A stretch of 64,000 nt of DNA from Pardosa pseudoannulata (taxonomy: Eukaryota > Arthropoda > Arachnida > Araneae > Lycosidae). Where the stretch lies: contig CM063499.1 in NCBI GenBank assembly GCA_032207245.1, positions 32,300,201-32,364,200 of the forward strand, read 5' to 3'. The notes below the pieces were generated by a model. The model ran no database searches. It was not told the DNA's origin and saw only the letters and a program-made list of their open reading frames with translations. The translations under genes were made by a program, and so were the position numbers. Positions within the stretch are counted from its first letter, which is position 1. Each line of letters opens with the position of its first letter. This document shows positions 41,801 to 54,000 of this stretch, one piece after another.

Positions 41801-43578
41801 AGCACTAAAACATGAAGAATGTACTGTATGTCTGTGGATATATATGTGTGTGAGTGTGTCTAATGACATCCCATCTTCTCAGATGTAAGCCAAGATGTGT
41901 AGCAGTCATGTATATAAACAGTGGCGTGCGTCCATATGTAGGGTGTGCACTGCACAATGGCAAAATTATGTCACAATAATCTTCTGCATATGGCTACCTA
42001 TCTTTAATGGTATATAATAAATATTATTATAATATATTCAAATATTATGTTGATTTGCTTGCTGTATTACAGTGCGTGTGGTACTAGTGATGCACACTTA
42101 GCGCGTTCAAAAGCATACGAACATAAAGCTAAAACTGCGCACTTAATTGAAAATCACGCTTTTATGTATGGGCTACTGGAGAAGCAAAGCATACTATTAC
42201 TGAGGCAAGTGCAGCTATTCTTCCTGCACTTGGCATTCAGAATCATCCGAAGGTATTGTTTATTAAGCGCTGTATAAACGGGGACTTACATGCTAAAAAA
42301 AAAAAAAGAAGCGCTTTTGGTTTTTTAACTGATTAACTGGCCATGCGATTTTTCCGATAATTAATGTTTAAATTCATATATTAAGATTGTTTTCATGGAA
42401 ATATAAAAGAAGTAATTCATCAATATGTTTTAGTGTGGTAAAGTAATTTCGGTCATGTATTATATTTACTGAAAGAATTCGCTGAAAACAATGTTGTTTT
42501 TATAGACAAAAAAAGAAACGAATTTTAACAGAACAGTCGAAATTTTACCATTCAATGTCTTAGACAGTATATAAGTTATATCTGTAACACCATATCTGGT
42601 TTGTTTTTAAAAATTGTCAAGATGTTTTTAGCAGATATATAATTTTCCAAATGTTAAACAATTAATAAATATAATTTAATCCACTGATTGAACAAGAAAC
42701 AGTTCGTTCTATTGTGCCATCAGTGAAATCCTCTGCACGTGGAATAGATGTTCTGTCAGCACCAATGAGCATCTGAAAAAGTGTTTATTTGCTGAAATTA
42801 AGTTTCGTGGAAGCCCGAAGCGTTGCTTTTTCGAAAATGACACCATACAACAAAAAATGATTTTTTTTGCTTCAAATAGTAGAATTCAATAATAGCTGTT
42901 TTTTAAATTATAAAACTACTTGTAGGTAAATATTTTATTTATTGTAAATTAAATATATTCATAATAAATAACCCATTTCAGAATGGAGAACTCAGATGTC
43001 TCAAAAATAAAAAATCCAAGAAAAACATGTTCTCTGCACACCCTGCATGAAAACCTAGTAAGCCACTGAGGAGGTAGATTCTCTTAATGTAAAATTTATT
43101 TCATCTTCAACAAATGTTAATCATGCCAACTAATCATTGACTAAGAAACTCTATTAAAATCTAGGAAACTGATCGTCTCAGAATATTCTTCCTTACAGTT
43201 TTGACAGGTTCTCAATACAGTTGCCAGTGGGTGCTATTATTTTAAATTTTCTTATGACTGGACGGTTACAATCTTTGACATTATTGGCCATGATGGGTTA
43301 AAAACTACTCCCTCGAAACTTTAATTCTAGAGCTTAACTTGTCTTGGGGGGACCTACTTTACAACTTTTTTGGGGGGTCAACCTCATCCTACTTCAAAAT
43401 TATTATTTTTAAGTTGTAACCTCTTCAGGTGCTAGTCAGAATGATAGAACCTGCTTGGGGAAAGTTTACTAATTACGAATTTAGAATAATGGGTTTTGTA
43501 TTATATTTAATTATTCTTATGTGCCAGTATATTATATTAAGTTAGGGTTTATTAGTTTGCAACATGTTATATAAATAA

Positions 43579-43617
<39 letters not shown>

Positions 43618-45857
43618 CGAGTAATCCATTTTTTATAAACTGCTGGACAGGGAGAAAGCTCAACAGCTAGCAGTAATAAAAGTGCAGTTGGGCCGACATT
43701 GAAGAGACAGCACAGGTCTAATTGAAACTTTATTCCAGAGCTGCTACAATGCACATCTATTCTACTCAACGCCAGACAAAGAAAAAGCCACAGAGATCAC
43801 TCTGATCGAACAGAGGTGCAATCAAGAGCGAAGACAGAAAGAATTTTTCCACAGTAAAAAAAACCTTAATAAGCGAATTAAATGCAATATCAGCAAAATG
43901 CGAGACCATTTTCTGACGACAGCTGGGAAACGTGCTGAATAGACAGAAAGTTTACATTTTTAGGATAGACAGCTTTATGAAGAATTTTAAGTGGAAAACA
44001 CTCCTTTGATTAAACTATTTAGAGGCTGGGAAAAAGATTTAAATGAATTAGAATGGGAGAGAGGAGGTTTTTAAGGAAATATTAAAGTTAAATAATTTTG
44101 ATATATTACACATATATTAGTTGATAACACATTTTTGAACAAACTTGAAACACCCCAGTAAATAGAACATCAAATATATCAACTGCAGCTACTGGTTTCT
44201 TTTATTTATGTCAAATGTTTTAAAAGTCAATGACATAAAATTGAACATATGGTTTTCAGATAGGTACTAGTTCTATTTCTTTAACCCATCCACCGACCAC
44301 CCTTCCCACCCTTTTCCCTTTCAAAACAGTCACCCTTGTCGTAAATTCCAGACGGAACTTACCGTACCATACTAGAGTTGCCGGTTTAAAAGTTGTCAGG
44401 CTATTTTTAAGTTATTTTCCCTGCAAGGTACAAGAGTTCCGTTACGCAAAATTAGTTTCTTTCATTTATTATCGCTTTGCAATATTTTTTTTCCTCAAAA
44501 GTGTGTTATACGAGTGCGAACGAGAAGGGGTCGACAGGTCCGTTTTCGAACAGGAATTCGCTGTCGAACCCCCGTCGACGCGTCCGTTCAGTGGGTTAAG
44601 CACAAGTGTAAGCACCATAAGTTTATAATGAAATCAAATTTATTTCTTCAAACCAGAGGCTCTGAAACTTCTTAGTCCAAGAGACAGCTTGAAGATTTTT
44701 TTTTTTCCATAGACACCTTGAAATGAAATAAAATGACCTTTAGGGCTGCTCCTGGGAAGTTTCCCAAAAGCTGGGCACTGTGACCAGTGGTCTATTGTAC
44801 CCAAACCCAAGAAAGAGAATAGAATAAAGGAAAGAAGAAACAGATCACTTGGGTACCTCATCATTATGATTTTCATGTTTATCTTAAAGTAGGTAAACCC
44901 CTGAGGAGTCATAGACATTTCTACATGTATTCTAAAACACCAGCCAGACAGTTTAATATTTATACCCAAGCATTCCAAAATAAGAGGAAACTGAAGGTAA
45001 AGTTTCATCTAAGACATTCCAAAACACTAAGGGGAAAGTAAAATGTATAGAAATGTTACTTAACAAATGCAAAATTTACCTGACAAGGTTACAATTTACC
45101 CAAGAGTGACAGCAATCAAGTGAAATTTATGCTAGGGAAATATAAACTCTAAACATTTTTGGGTTAATTACGTGTAATGTCTTGATAATGTATTTCTGTA
45201 TGTTTCCTTCTTTCAAGTACTGGCAGACTTCCAATAGACTTTTCTCATTCATAAAATTTATAAAAACTAATGATAAAATCAATGGACAAAATTAATGATA
45301 AAAATTCTAAAAAGACATCAAATGCAGATAAAACTATAATTGGTAATACCAATAATACTCACATACACAGGGTAACCCATTCCTATCCCTCATGATTCGA
45401 ACACAGCCTTCCTTAAAAAAAAAGAGAAAGAAACTTAATGAAGTAAAATTAATTCAATCAATATTATGCAATTTTTTATTCAACACTGATAGTTTTATGT
45501 ATTCTTCAATTTTTATCAAATCTTTTCATTTTACACACCTCTATTCTTATTTCTTGTTTCCCTTCAGACTGCTACTCATTATAATAAGCCTACTAAGTGT
45601 TTCATGCATAGCTGAAATAAATAGAACATTGACAAAACCCCCTAGACTGGGGAAAAGTTGATATTACTCTGCAAACATGGCCTTTCCCCTTTCTGTGGAA
45701 CCTGACAGCAAACAGTAACACGCCCTTTATATTAATAAGAGCAGAAATTCTTTCTCAAAAGAAATCCCACTATAGAACAGAAACCATCTAAGCTACAATG
45801 CGATATTTGGCATAAGGGAATCATCACTCAGTTTTAGGAAAAGGGTGCAAAATTCTC

Positions 45858-45892
<35 letters not shown>

Positions 45893-48034
45893 GAGAATAA
45901 AAGGTAAGATTTACCTAATTACTAATAAATAGCAAATGCAATATTTTAATTTTTAAAAAACTTTAAAAAAAAATTACTCAATTGAAGTTTTTCCCCTAAA
46001 ACCAAGTATATTGTTTAACACAATAGAATCAATTAAAAAAACTTTACCAACTCAAAGAAAAATAATTAAAAGGACAATGAGATAAGACTACTGCAGAATT
46101 TTTTTTAATACTATGGATTTACTTCCTACTACAAAATTGAAATGCAAAAAATTCACCACAGCGGTGAAAATCAATGAAATTTCAGGACAAATAACAGGGA
46201 TTTCCAATTTGTAAGAGCTTAAGAGTCAGATTTGAAACCTTATACATGATTATGGGCCACACTTTTATAATTGGCCAATTCAGGCCAATTGTGAAAGGAG
46301 CAGGACAGAGCTACCAGTATCAGTTAATATGCATAGTTTCATTAAAAACAAAACTTTAGTCATTTTAATTGTTTAACCCCTTTGTGACCAACATCTTGTA
46401 AACGTGACGCAGCGATTTCACTCTTATCTATTAGCCTAATTTTTGTTCTTATCACTTACTTGGTTAATATCTAATCTCTGGTTAAATGTGTAAACCGAAA
46501 CCCTGGTCACATTTAACAGTTTTATTTTTCCATCAAAGAAGGCTGCATGCGTATGCAATTGGTATACGCCCGTCATGTGATTAGTGGGCGTTGCCCATTT
46601 CGGAAGTGCATTATGCCACATGCTTTTTGCTTTCGAGTGGCTTGGAATGAGGTACTTGACTCCGTAGGAGGAAAGGCGATGATTGTACCTTCAATAAAGC
46701 ATGCCGAACTTTTATCTAGCCACCCAGCATATTTTTTTTTAGTTTGTGAGCTTAGTCTGGCTTTACTTATCATTATTTTTTTTTTGTATGAAGCTTTTTT
46801 TAATACTGAATAAACATTATTTATATATTTATTTTCAACTCTGCTAATGTCTGCTTCCACATTTATTCTGTCTAAACCCTTCTGGACTGACATTATCAGT
46901 CCAACGTTGCCTCCTTGCGATGGTTTACGGTTGATATTAAGAGACCAGCAGCGCATATGCATAATAAGAGATCTTGTCAGCATTTTCAGAATTTTAAGTT
47001 TAAAATAGCCCGTTTAACTGCCAGCTTAATTTTCTTAAAATCACTTATTTTCAGTTGGTTTATTTTTAACTTCCTGATGATCCCCGGAAAAGCCCCTTCC
47101 AATTATTGATGTAATAACCCCAGCCAATTGGGGAATTTAGTGGATGTGGCATATTTGGCTCCAAGGTGAGCTTTATGCAAATTAGCAGGTATATATAGCC
47201 TCGGGAGATGTGTTGATGTATGGTATGGTTTTATGTTGTGTTTTTCCCAAAATAGGAGTTCAGTTGGGAGATGTGTTTAACAGGTTGTTTCCTTACCTCT
47301 CCAGTAAGAGTTCATTTCTGTTAAGTTTAGTTCAGTTTGGAGATCTATTAGGAGATATGTTTAGAGTTGTAATTTAAGTTATTTTTATTGTTTTTTTGTT
47401 ATAACAATAAATTATTATTGTTAACTGATTTCTCATGTTTTACTGCACACTAATACAACAGGCCAGTAAGCTTATCAGATCTGAAAATTTTATTTTAATT
47501 TTTAAATACTAGATTTGATAACTAGATGGTGTAAATGGCACCAGTTTTCACAATGGTCGACTCCTATAGCATTTATGTGCTGGTCCTCAAAGGTTTAAAG
47601 CAATTGCTGGCCTCTGTGTTATAAAATACTTTTCTAAGACTCATGACTATTTGTACATTTTAAATGTAAAAAAAAAAAATATGAAAGTAAAAAATCAAAA
47701 AGAAACATAACTTTTTAAAGATTATAGGAAACAATACATTATTTTACAATAGCATAAAGGAAAGAAAGCTATAACAAATTTTTTATTAAAAAAAATACTC
47801 CAAACAACTGAATTTGACTCAACAATATCAGTTAATTTGAATATTAATAAATGGCAAGAAGAAAACAAATTATCTAAAGAGGAACTATCATGTAATCAAA
47901 ATCAAATTTTAAAAGGGATAATTTAGAGGAAGTACTGTGAATGGTCACAAGCGCATCAACCAATGTCGTCCACCAGATCTGCTAATACTAATTTCACATA
48001 AAGCATAGACGAATTTGCAAGTTAAATTTTGGCA

Positions 48035-48068
<34 letters not shown>

Positions 48069-51000
48069 TCCCCAAAAAGCTGTGGAGGCTATTAACTGGT
48101 AGCCCCAGTTTCAGAACATTTATAGACATTTACTTATTTTCAATATTGTCAGGATTCTGATCTCTTCATGTAAAGGAAAGGAAAAGCAACTCTTAAAATA
48201 ACTAAGCAAACAATAATTATATTGATATAAAAAGTTGAAGATAAATTTTAAATTCTTACCTTTACTAAAAGTGATAGAATAAAAACATTTTCAACAGTTC
48301 TTTCAAAAGATGTAGGATCAGTTACAAATTCATAAAAACATACCACATTATCTGCAAAACAAAATAAATAGCAACACTGAAAACAATACTGTCAGAGAGA
48401 ATGAAATAAAAACTTAATAAAACTCTATACAATATATATTCATTATAAAATAATACTCTAACAGCTGTCTAGATTAGGATTAAATTTTCATAAATGTAAC
48501 AATGAGTCTAAAGCTTAAAACTTTTTTTTTCTTCAAGAAAAGGGTTTTCAAAAGAAGCTTACACAAATTACATAATCAAGAAAATAAATATAACATTATG
48601 CATATAATTTGAGAGTTAAATTTTTAATTCTAAAAATTAAAGAAAACTTCAATTAATTTTTTCTTTTAACTTGTAAAGACATGAAATATAATTTCAGTAA
48701 TATATTTATTACTCATTGTTTGATTATATGCAAATAATCTTTCATCCAATATTTATTACTTTTTAATTTCAATTGCAGAGTATTGTGTACAATGTCATTT
48801 GGCATGAGTCCTGAAAATAGCATTTTTTAATATAGAGAACTCTGCAAATTATAAGCAAAACACTTGGAGAAAATTGGGATTGTTTTTATAAAAACCTTAA
48901 TTTCTCCACGAGTATACGTGCTAGCCTCAAAACAATAAACACAGATTATTACAAGAAGCATCCTAATCATGTGTTAAAATTTCAAAGCTTTTCATTCATT
49001 ACTTTTTACACGGTTAACCAAAACATTCATTTTTCTTCAATTTGTTGATGGTTACTATGGATCCGGGAAAAATTCTTAGCTGAAATATATCACGTCTACC
49101 AACCTGTTTACACACCTGAGGTTTCAGGATAATTCCTCGTGCATTTTTTTAGATATTCAATAAAAAGGCTAAAATCGAATGTCACAGGTCATCATTGGCA
49201 ATATATATGTAATAGAAACAACTATGATTTTTTATTCGCAAATGACTTGAACTGCACTGTGTAGTATTTAAAGATTAATAATCGAAAATAATTATTTGTT
49301 TAAAAGTAACAAATAGTTTCCCGTATCGTAGCACGGTCACATTTGCTAGTTAAACCTAAAACTTTCAATTTCTATTTATTTATTTATTTTAAATATGTGA
49401 AAACACTAGAAATAGATCTCACACAGGTAGTTTTGAATTCTTTATGTAAAGAGAATTGTTAAGCAAATATATTTACAATATTTACAATAAATATGTACTT
49501 TTTGTTTGTAGAAAATACCCTTTTGACAAATTCATTTTATTTACTTTTTTTTACATGATTTAAAATAATGTATACCAACAAATAAAGTAATATTTTTTAA
49601 CTCCAGGTTGTTCAGATATAAATGGTTAATGCTTATTTTAAAACTGCTTTAAATAAAAAGACTAACCTTCATTTTTTTGGGATAGCTGTTTAAAAATACC
49701 AAGCACTCTTGCTGCTTGTCTAATCATAGGATCTTTATTGTCAGAGCTGTCTTTTAGATTTGTCTGAAATAAAACAAAATAAACATTTTTAAAAAAATGC
49801 AAAATATTGATATACATTGGAATTTAATATTCCATCAAATATCAACATTTATAATTACAATATATTACAAAAATTTTCTGAAAAATCAGTCAGTTATTAA
49901 TACTAATTTTTTAAATTAAAAACTGTAAAAAAAAATTTAAAGTAGTGTAAAAGTATCAATAACTAGTATAACATTCGGTACAGATGCATTATAGATGCCG
50001 TGGATTTTTTGTCGCCAAATTTGGCAATTTTATAGGTCGTTGAGTGGGTTGGTGTGTTTGCCCTGACTTTGGTGGTAGGGTATGGCAGCTCTAATGTGTT
50101 CTTGCACCCCATTGGTGCATGCGATTTCTGACGTCAGTATCCGGCACTATTCCGGAAATTGGCATCTTAGCTGTTCTGTCACAGAAAGGCTGTGACAAAC
50201 ACATACACTAGCTGGGAAAAACGAATTGAAATTCTAGTGCATACCTTCGATAGATTACAATAGCAGAGTTCCGAGAAGCAGAGAAGCTACTCTGAAAATT
50301 AAAGCCCAATAACACTGATAAGAGGAAATAAGACAAAGCTTAAGTACAAACAATTAACATTTATTGGTGAACGGAAACACACGAAAAACAAATCAGTATA
50401 ACATTAAAATAAGTTTAAATATAAGGAGACAGCTGGAGTAATTTTAAAGTACATACTAGAGCAAGACAAAAAGAAACATTACTACTTTTGGTAATCCTAC
50501 TTAAAAGTGAAAAATAATAAACTACGTAAAACAAACAGGAGGAAAATAACCCTACAGGCTAAGGCTACTTGAAGGTAGAAAGTTTGGGCAATCCGCCATG
50601 AATGTACACCACACGGCTGCGTGCGAAAGAATGAGCTGCCGGGGAGAAGGCAAAAGGCGCTCTCTGTGCTGGCTCAGTGAGTGCTCCGACTACTCCCTCT
50701 GACACGTACTATACTCACGCTCTGACTTGCGGGTGCACATTAAAACAGTTTGCATGCCTAATTAATGAGGAGTCGATTACCGTGTTGCGAAATGTTCGAT
50801 TGCAACGTGGTTTGGGAAACTTCTAAGCTCAAGTAATATGTTGCTGTCGATTTGAAATATGTAACATGTTCTTTTGGTTCACAGTCCCCTAGGTCAGGTT
50901 GTATTTTTTTTCTTTTGTTCTTATTTTCTGGGATTTAGATAATTTAGTTATGACAGGTGAAATTATTTCAGTTCTTACTATTTTTGAAATTGTTAAAAAG

Positions 51001-54000
51001 TATCATGATATTCTAAATCAAACAAGATGCTTTGGTTTGGAACATTTTCTTTTTGTTCTTATTTTCCGGCATTTAGTAATTTAATTATGGCGGGTGTAGT
51101 TATTTAGGTTCTTACTATTTTTGAAATTGTTAAAAAATATCACCATATTCTTTGGTGTGAGGTGGGTTTTGCATTTCATTCTAAACTCCAAGTGTGTAGG
51201 AACAACAATATTCCGAATCTGAGGGTTTTTTTGTAAAATTTTTTGGTACTTGTTAAAAAAGAATTATTTCAAAGTTTTTTTAAGGGAGGTAGGAGTGTTG
51301 AAGAATGTTTGTGGCGCTGCCCTTTTCAATTTTCATCTGTTATTAAATTTATTTTGCATTTCTCTTATTACAAGGGGGGTTGAGGTGAGGGGGGGGAACC
51401 CCCCCTCACATCTTAGATTTTTATAATATTAGTGCTTATTAAAAATGCTATATATTGTCTTTATTCTGTTGATACATAACATAAATATTACTAATCTGTT
51501 CATTTTGTTTTATATAACGTACAAAATGATAATTATTATGCTAATTTTATTTTAATAATGCTTTAAATTGTTAATCTGTTTTCTTACTTTTAAAGTTTAG
51601 TTTTGTTAATGTTGTATTTCAAATATGCCATGTGACTGCTGCCACATTTTTCTACTTGGCCATTTTTCAAAACACACATTTTTCTGTTGGTCGCCAAAAA
51701 AAACCGGCATCTATAATGCATCTGTTTCTAAAATTCACATAATAGCATAATAGTAAATAACCTGCTGTTTGATACAATCTTCTTACTGGTATTAAAATCT
51801 GTTATTGTATCTGTACATATGTAAACTTAACTTCTCAAAAAGAGAGTATAGGGTTCAGACAGGTATACACAGATTTAAAAAATTCTGGGAAACTTTTTGT
51901 CACATCTTTATAAGACCATAATTAACCATTTGGTTGTCCCCATGCAAAAGAATAATTATATCTAATACATATTTCATACATCTAAGTGAAAAATATAACT
52001 AAATTCAAAATGCTATACCAAATTATTTTCCACTTAAAGTATCTGTCTACGTTGAAAACGTCATTTTCTGCCAAATATCATAACTTATTTTTTATTTCTC
52101 TATTGTAAAATTTAAACTTTTAGGCTTCTAAATTTGTTTTTGTTTTGTCTCTATGGCATTTTAAAGAAAAGTTACAGCTCTTTAAACATTGGTGACAGCT
52201 ATCAAAACAAAACGGAAGTAGCGACATCGGAACCAGAAGTTGTGAATTTAAAGCCTTTTAAACAGCATTTTTTGGACAAAACTTTTTAAATTTTCATGAA
52301 GATTAATTTAAACATTTTTCTAGTATTTTTAATAATTAGCAACTTAGCAATAAGAAAGTTTTGAAGCAAGAAAGTGTGGGGAATTTTAAACATTTTAATT
52401 TTTTAATAGTTAAAGTTGTTTTCATAAACTTCAAATGAATTTTTCTCAGAACGGTATTTTTAATAAAATGTTGAAACTTGAAATGTGATTTCTCAAAAAG
52501 TTCTTAAAATATTTTGTTGAAAATTATTATAAATGCTTTTGATAGTATTTACTCGTAAATGACCTAAAAGCTTTAAATTTGGATAATTTTTAATGATGTT
52601 ACACTCATAATTAGAAATAAAGGTAATGAAAATTTGTTAAAAATTCAATGTGTATGATTTTGAAGGACCAAAATTTTTTATGAAATGTAAATTAAGCAAA
52701 GATTTTAGGTGATTCACTAGTACAGTGTATAAGAAATGTGTTGCATAAAAAAATATTGAAATAATTTAATTTATTAAAAAATTAGACCTTTTGAAAAAAC
52801 CTGATTTTTTTACTAAATTTTCTTCATTTATTATAAATTTTATAAAAACTTCTTCAGGAATAAATTTTTTAAGTGCAATTTTCTATGATAATATAAAAAA
52901 TAAATTTAAAAATGTAAAAATATGAACTAATTTCTATGTTTAAAGTAAAGAGTTCTCCAAACGTAGATGGATACCTTAAAATATAATCCATTGTGTATCA
53001 CATTTGACATAAAAGTGTATAAAGCATCATATGCATTATATGACAAATGATATGTATATGTCATGTACAAAACAGGCAAAGGGTAATCAAGATATTAAAA
53101 ATCATTCAAATGCTAACTTGAGACTTTTTCTAGGCAAATTTGTTCAAGGGAGTCATTGATGAAAAAACACTATGGCTTAGCTGTTAACAATGAAAGTTTG
53201 CTATTATTATATCAAAACAAAAGTATCTGACAGTTAAATTTTACCAGACAGCTTTGATCTATGTTTCAAATAAACAAGAATTGTCTGTGAGAATTTCATC
53301 TTTTTTTTAGTTTATTTTTCAGAGATAAAATGTTTGTAGTTCTGGTTGTATAATGAACATAAATATATATTTTAATATTCTATAAATAAACTTTTGAGTA
53401 AAAATATTTCGTTTATTATCAATTTTCAAGTTTTTAAATTAATTATTCCACTTACTGTTTCTTAGAAAAGGAATCTGCCAGTACATACAAAAACTCCAAT
53501 AACCCAAATTAATGTGTTTGTGTATGTTTTGATTAGTAAATATTCTGCATTACTGAGGTTCAATAACAGAACTTACCATCCATATTGACAGCCTAGTTCT
53601 GAAGGACCACAACTCAAAATTCTAAATTGAGATATTGTCATTATGTTTAATATTGCTCCAAAAAATTCAGTTCATAACTTTGTGACTAGTTTTACCTATT
53701 TTACAAATTTCAAATTTAAGAGAAAAAACTAAATTTACTCGCAACTTCAAATTTTGAATTATTATCACTTAAAACTAGGAGATTGATAAGTTTTATGAAT
53801 GAATAGTTATCTTATTTAAAATTAATGTCTGATAAGAGAATGAAAATGCAAGTTTCAAAGGATTTTCAACTTGCATATATACTTAAAGTATACACAATAA
53901 AATTAAGCAGAAACTTAAATGTAGGATGCCATATACAGGGTATCTGCCAAAATAAAATTTTTCAAATCCATGACTTTTCATGACTTTCCCTGATTTAGCA

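Larger units (their letters stand above)
40602..45368 (-). other. NSMCE4 intron around 41-45 kb
   Basis: Contains C/A homopolymers (41388-41412), a SINE remnant (41735-41800, -), hAT-type copy 2 (41919-43068), an LTR-like element (43621-44110) and a TTAA MITE (44285-44595). A 122-codon - strand frame at 45008-44640 has no recognisable domain. I see nothing in 40605-41380. Confidence 0.6.
45412..48259 (-). other. NSMCE4 intron around 45-48 kb
   Basis: A poly(T) run (45861-45889), a TTAA element (46377-47594) with a nested LTR, and an (ATT)n tract (48039-48068). I see nothing in 45900-46370. Confidence 0.6.
49980..51724. mobile_element. Unclassified DNA transposon with ~40-bp inverted ends (1745 bp)
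   Basis: The first 21 bp (49980-50000, ACAGATGCATTATAGATGCC and one more) are repeated exactly inverted at 51704-51724. Weaker homology follows (TTTTTTGTCGCC versus TTTTTTTTGGCGACC). No flanking duplication is obvious; the palindrome ATGCAT inside each end could itself be a duplication. The interior has a GC-richer block (50090-50790) with no readable protein, and a tandem duplication. Confidence 0.7.

Noticed and set aside
44343..44430. Candidate NSMCE4 exon with donor GTAAGT on the - strand
   Set aside because: An in-frame stop follows directly after the acceptor, and it lies inside the TTAA MITE.
44640..45008. 122-codon - strand open frame
   Set aside because: No family motif, low complexity in its first half, and an intron setting; chance or unknown repeat.
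46573..46983. 136-codon - strand open frame, the longest in the window
   Set aside because: It lies inside a TTAA element, has no recognisable motif and no splice context; it may be decayed element sequence.
48039..48068. (ATT)n run as a possible array
   Set aside because: Simple trinucleotide microsatellite.
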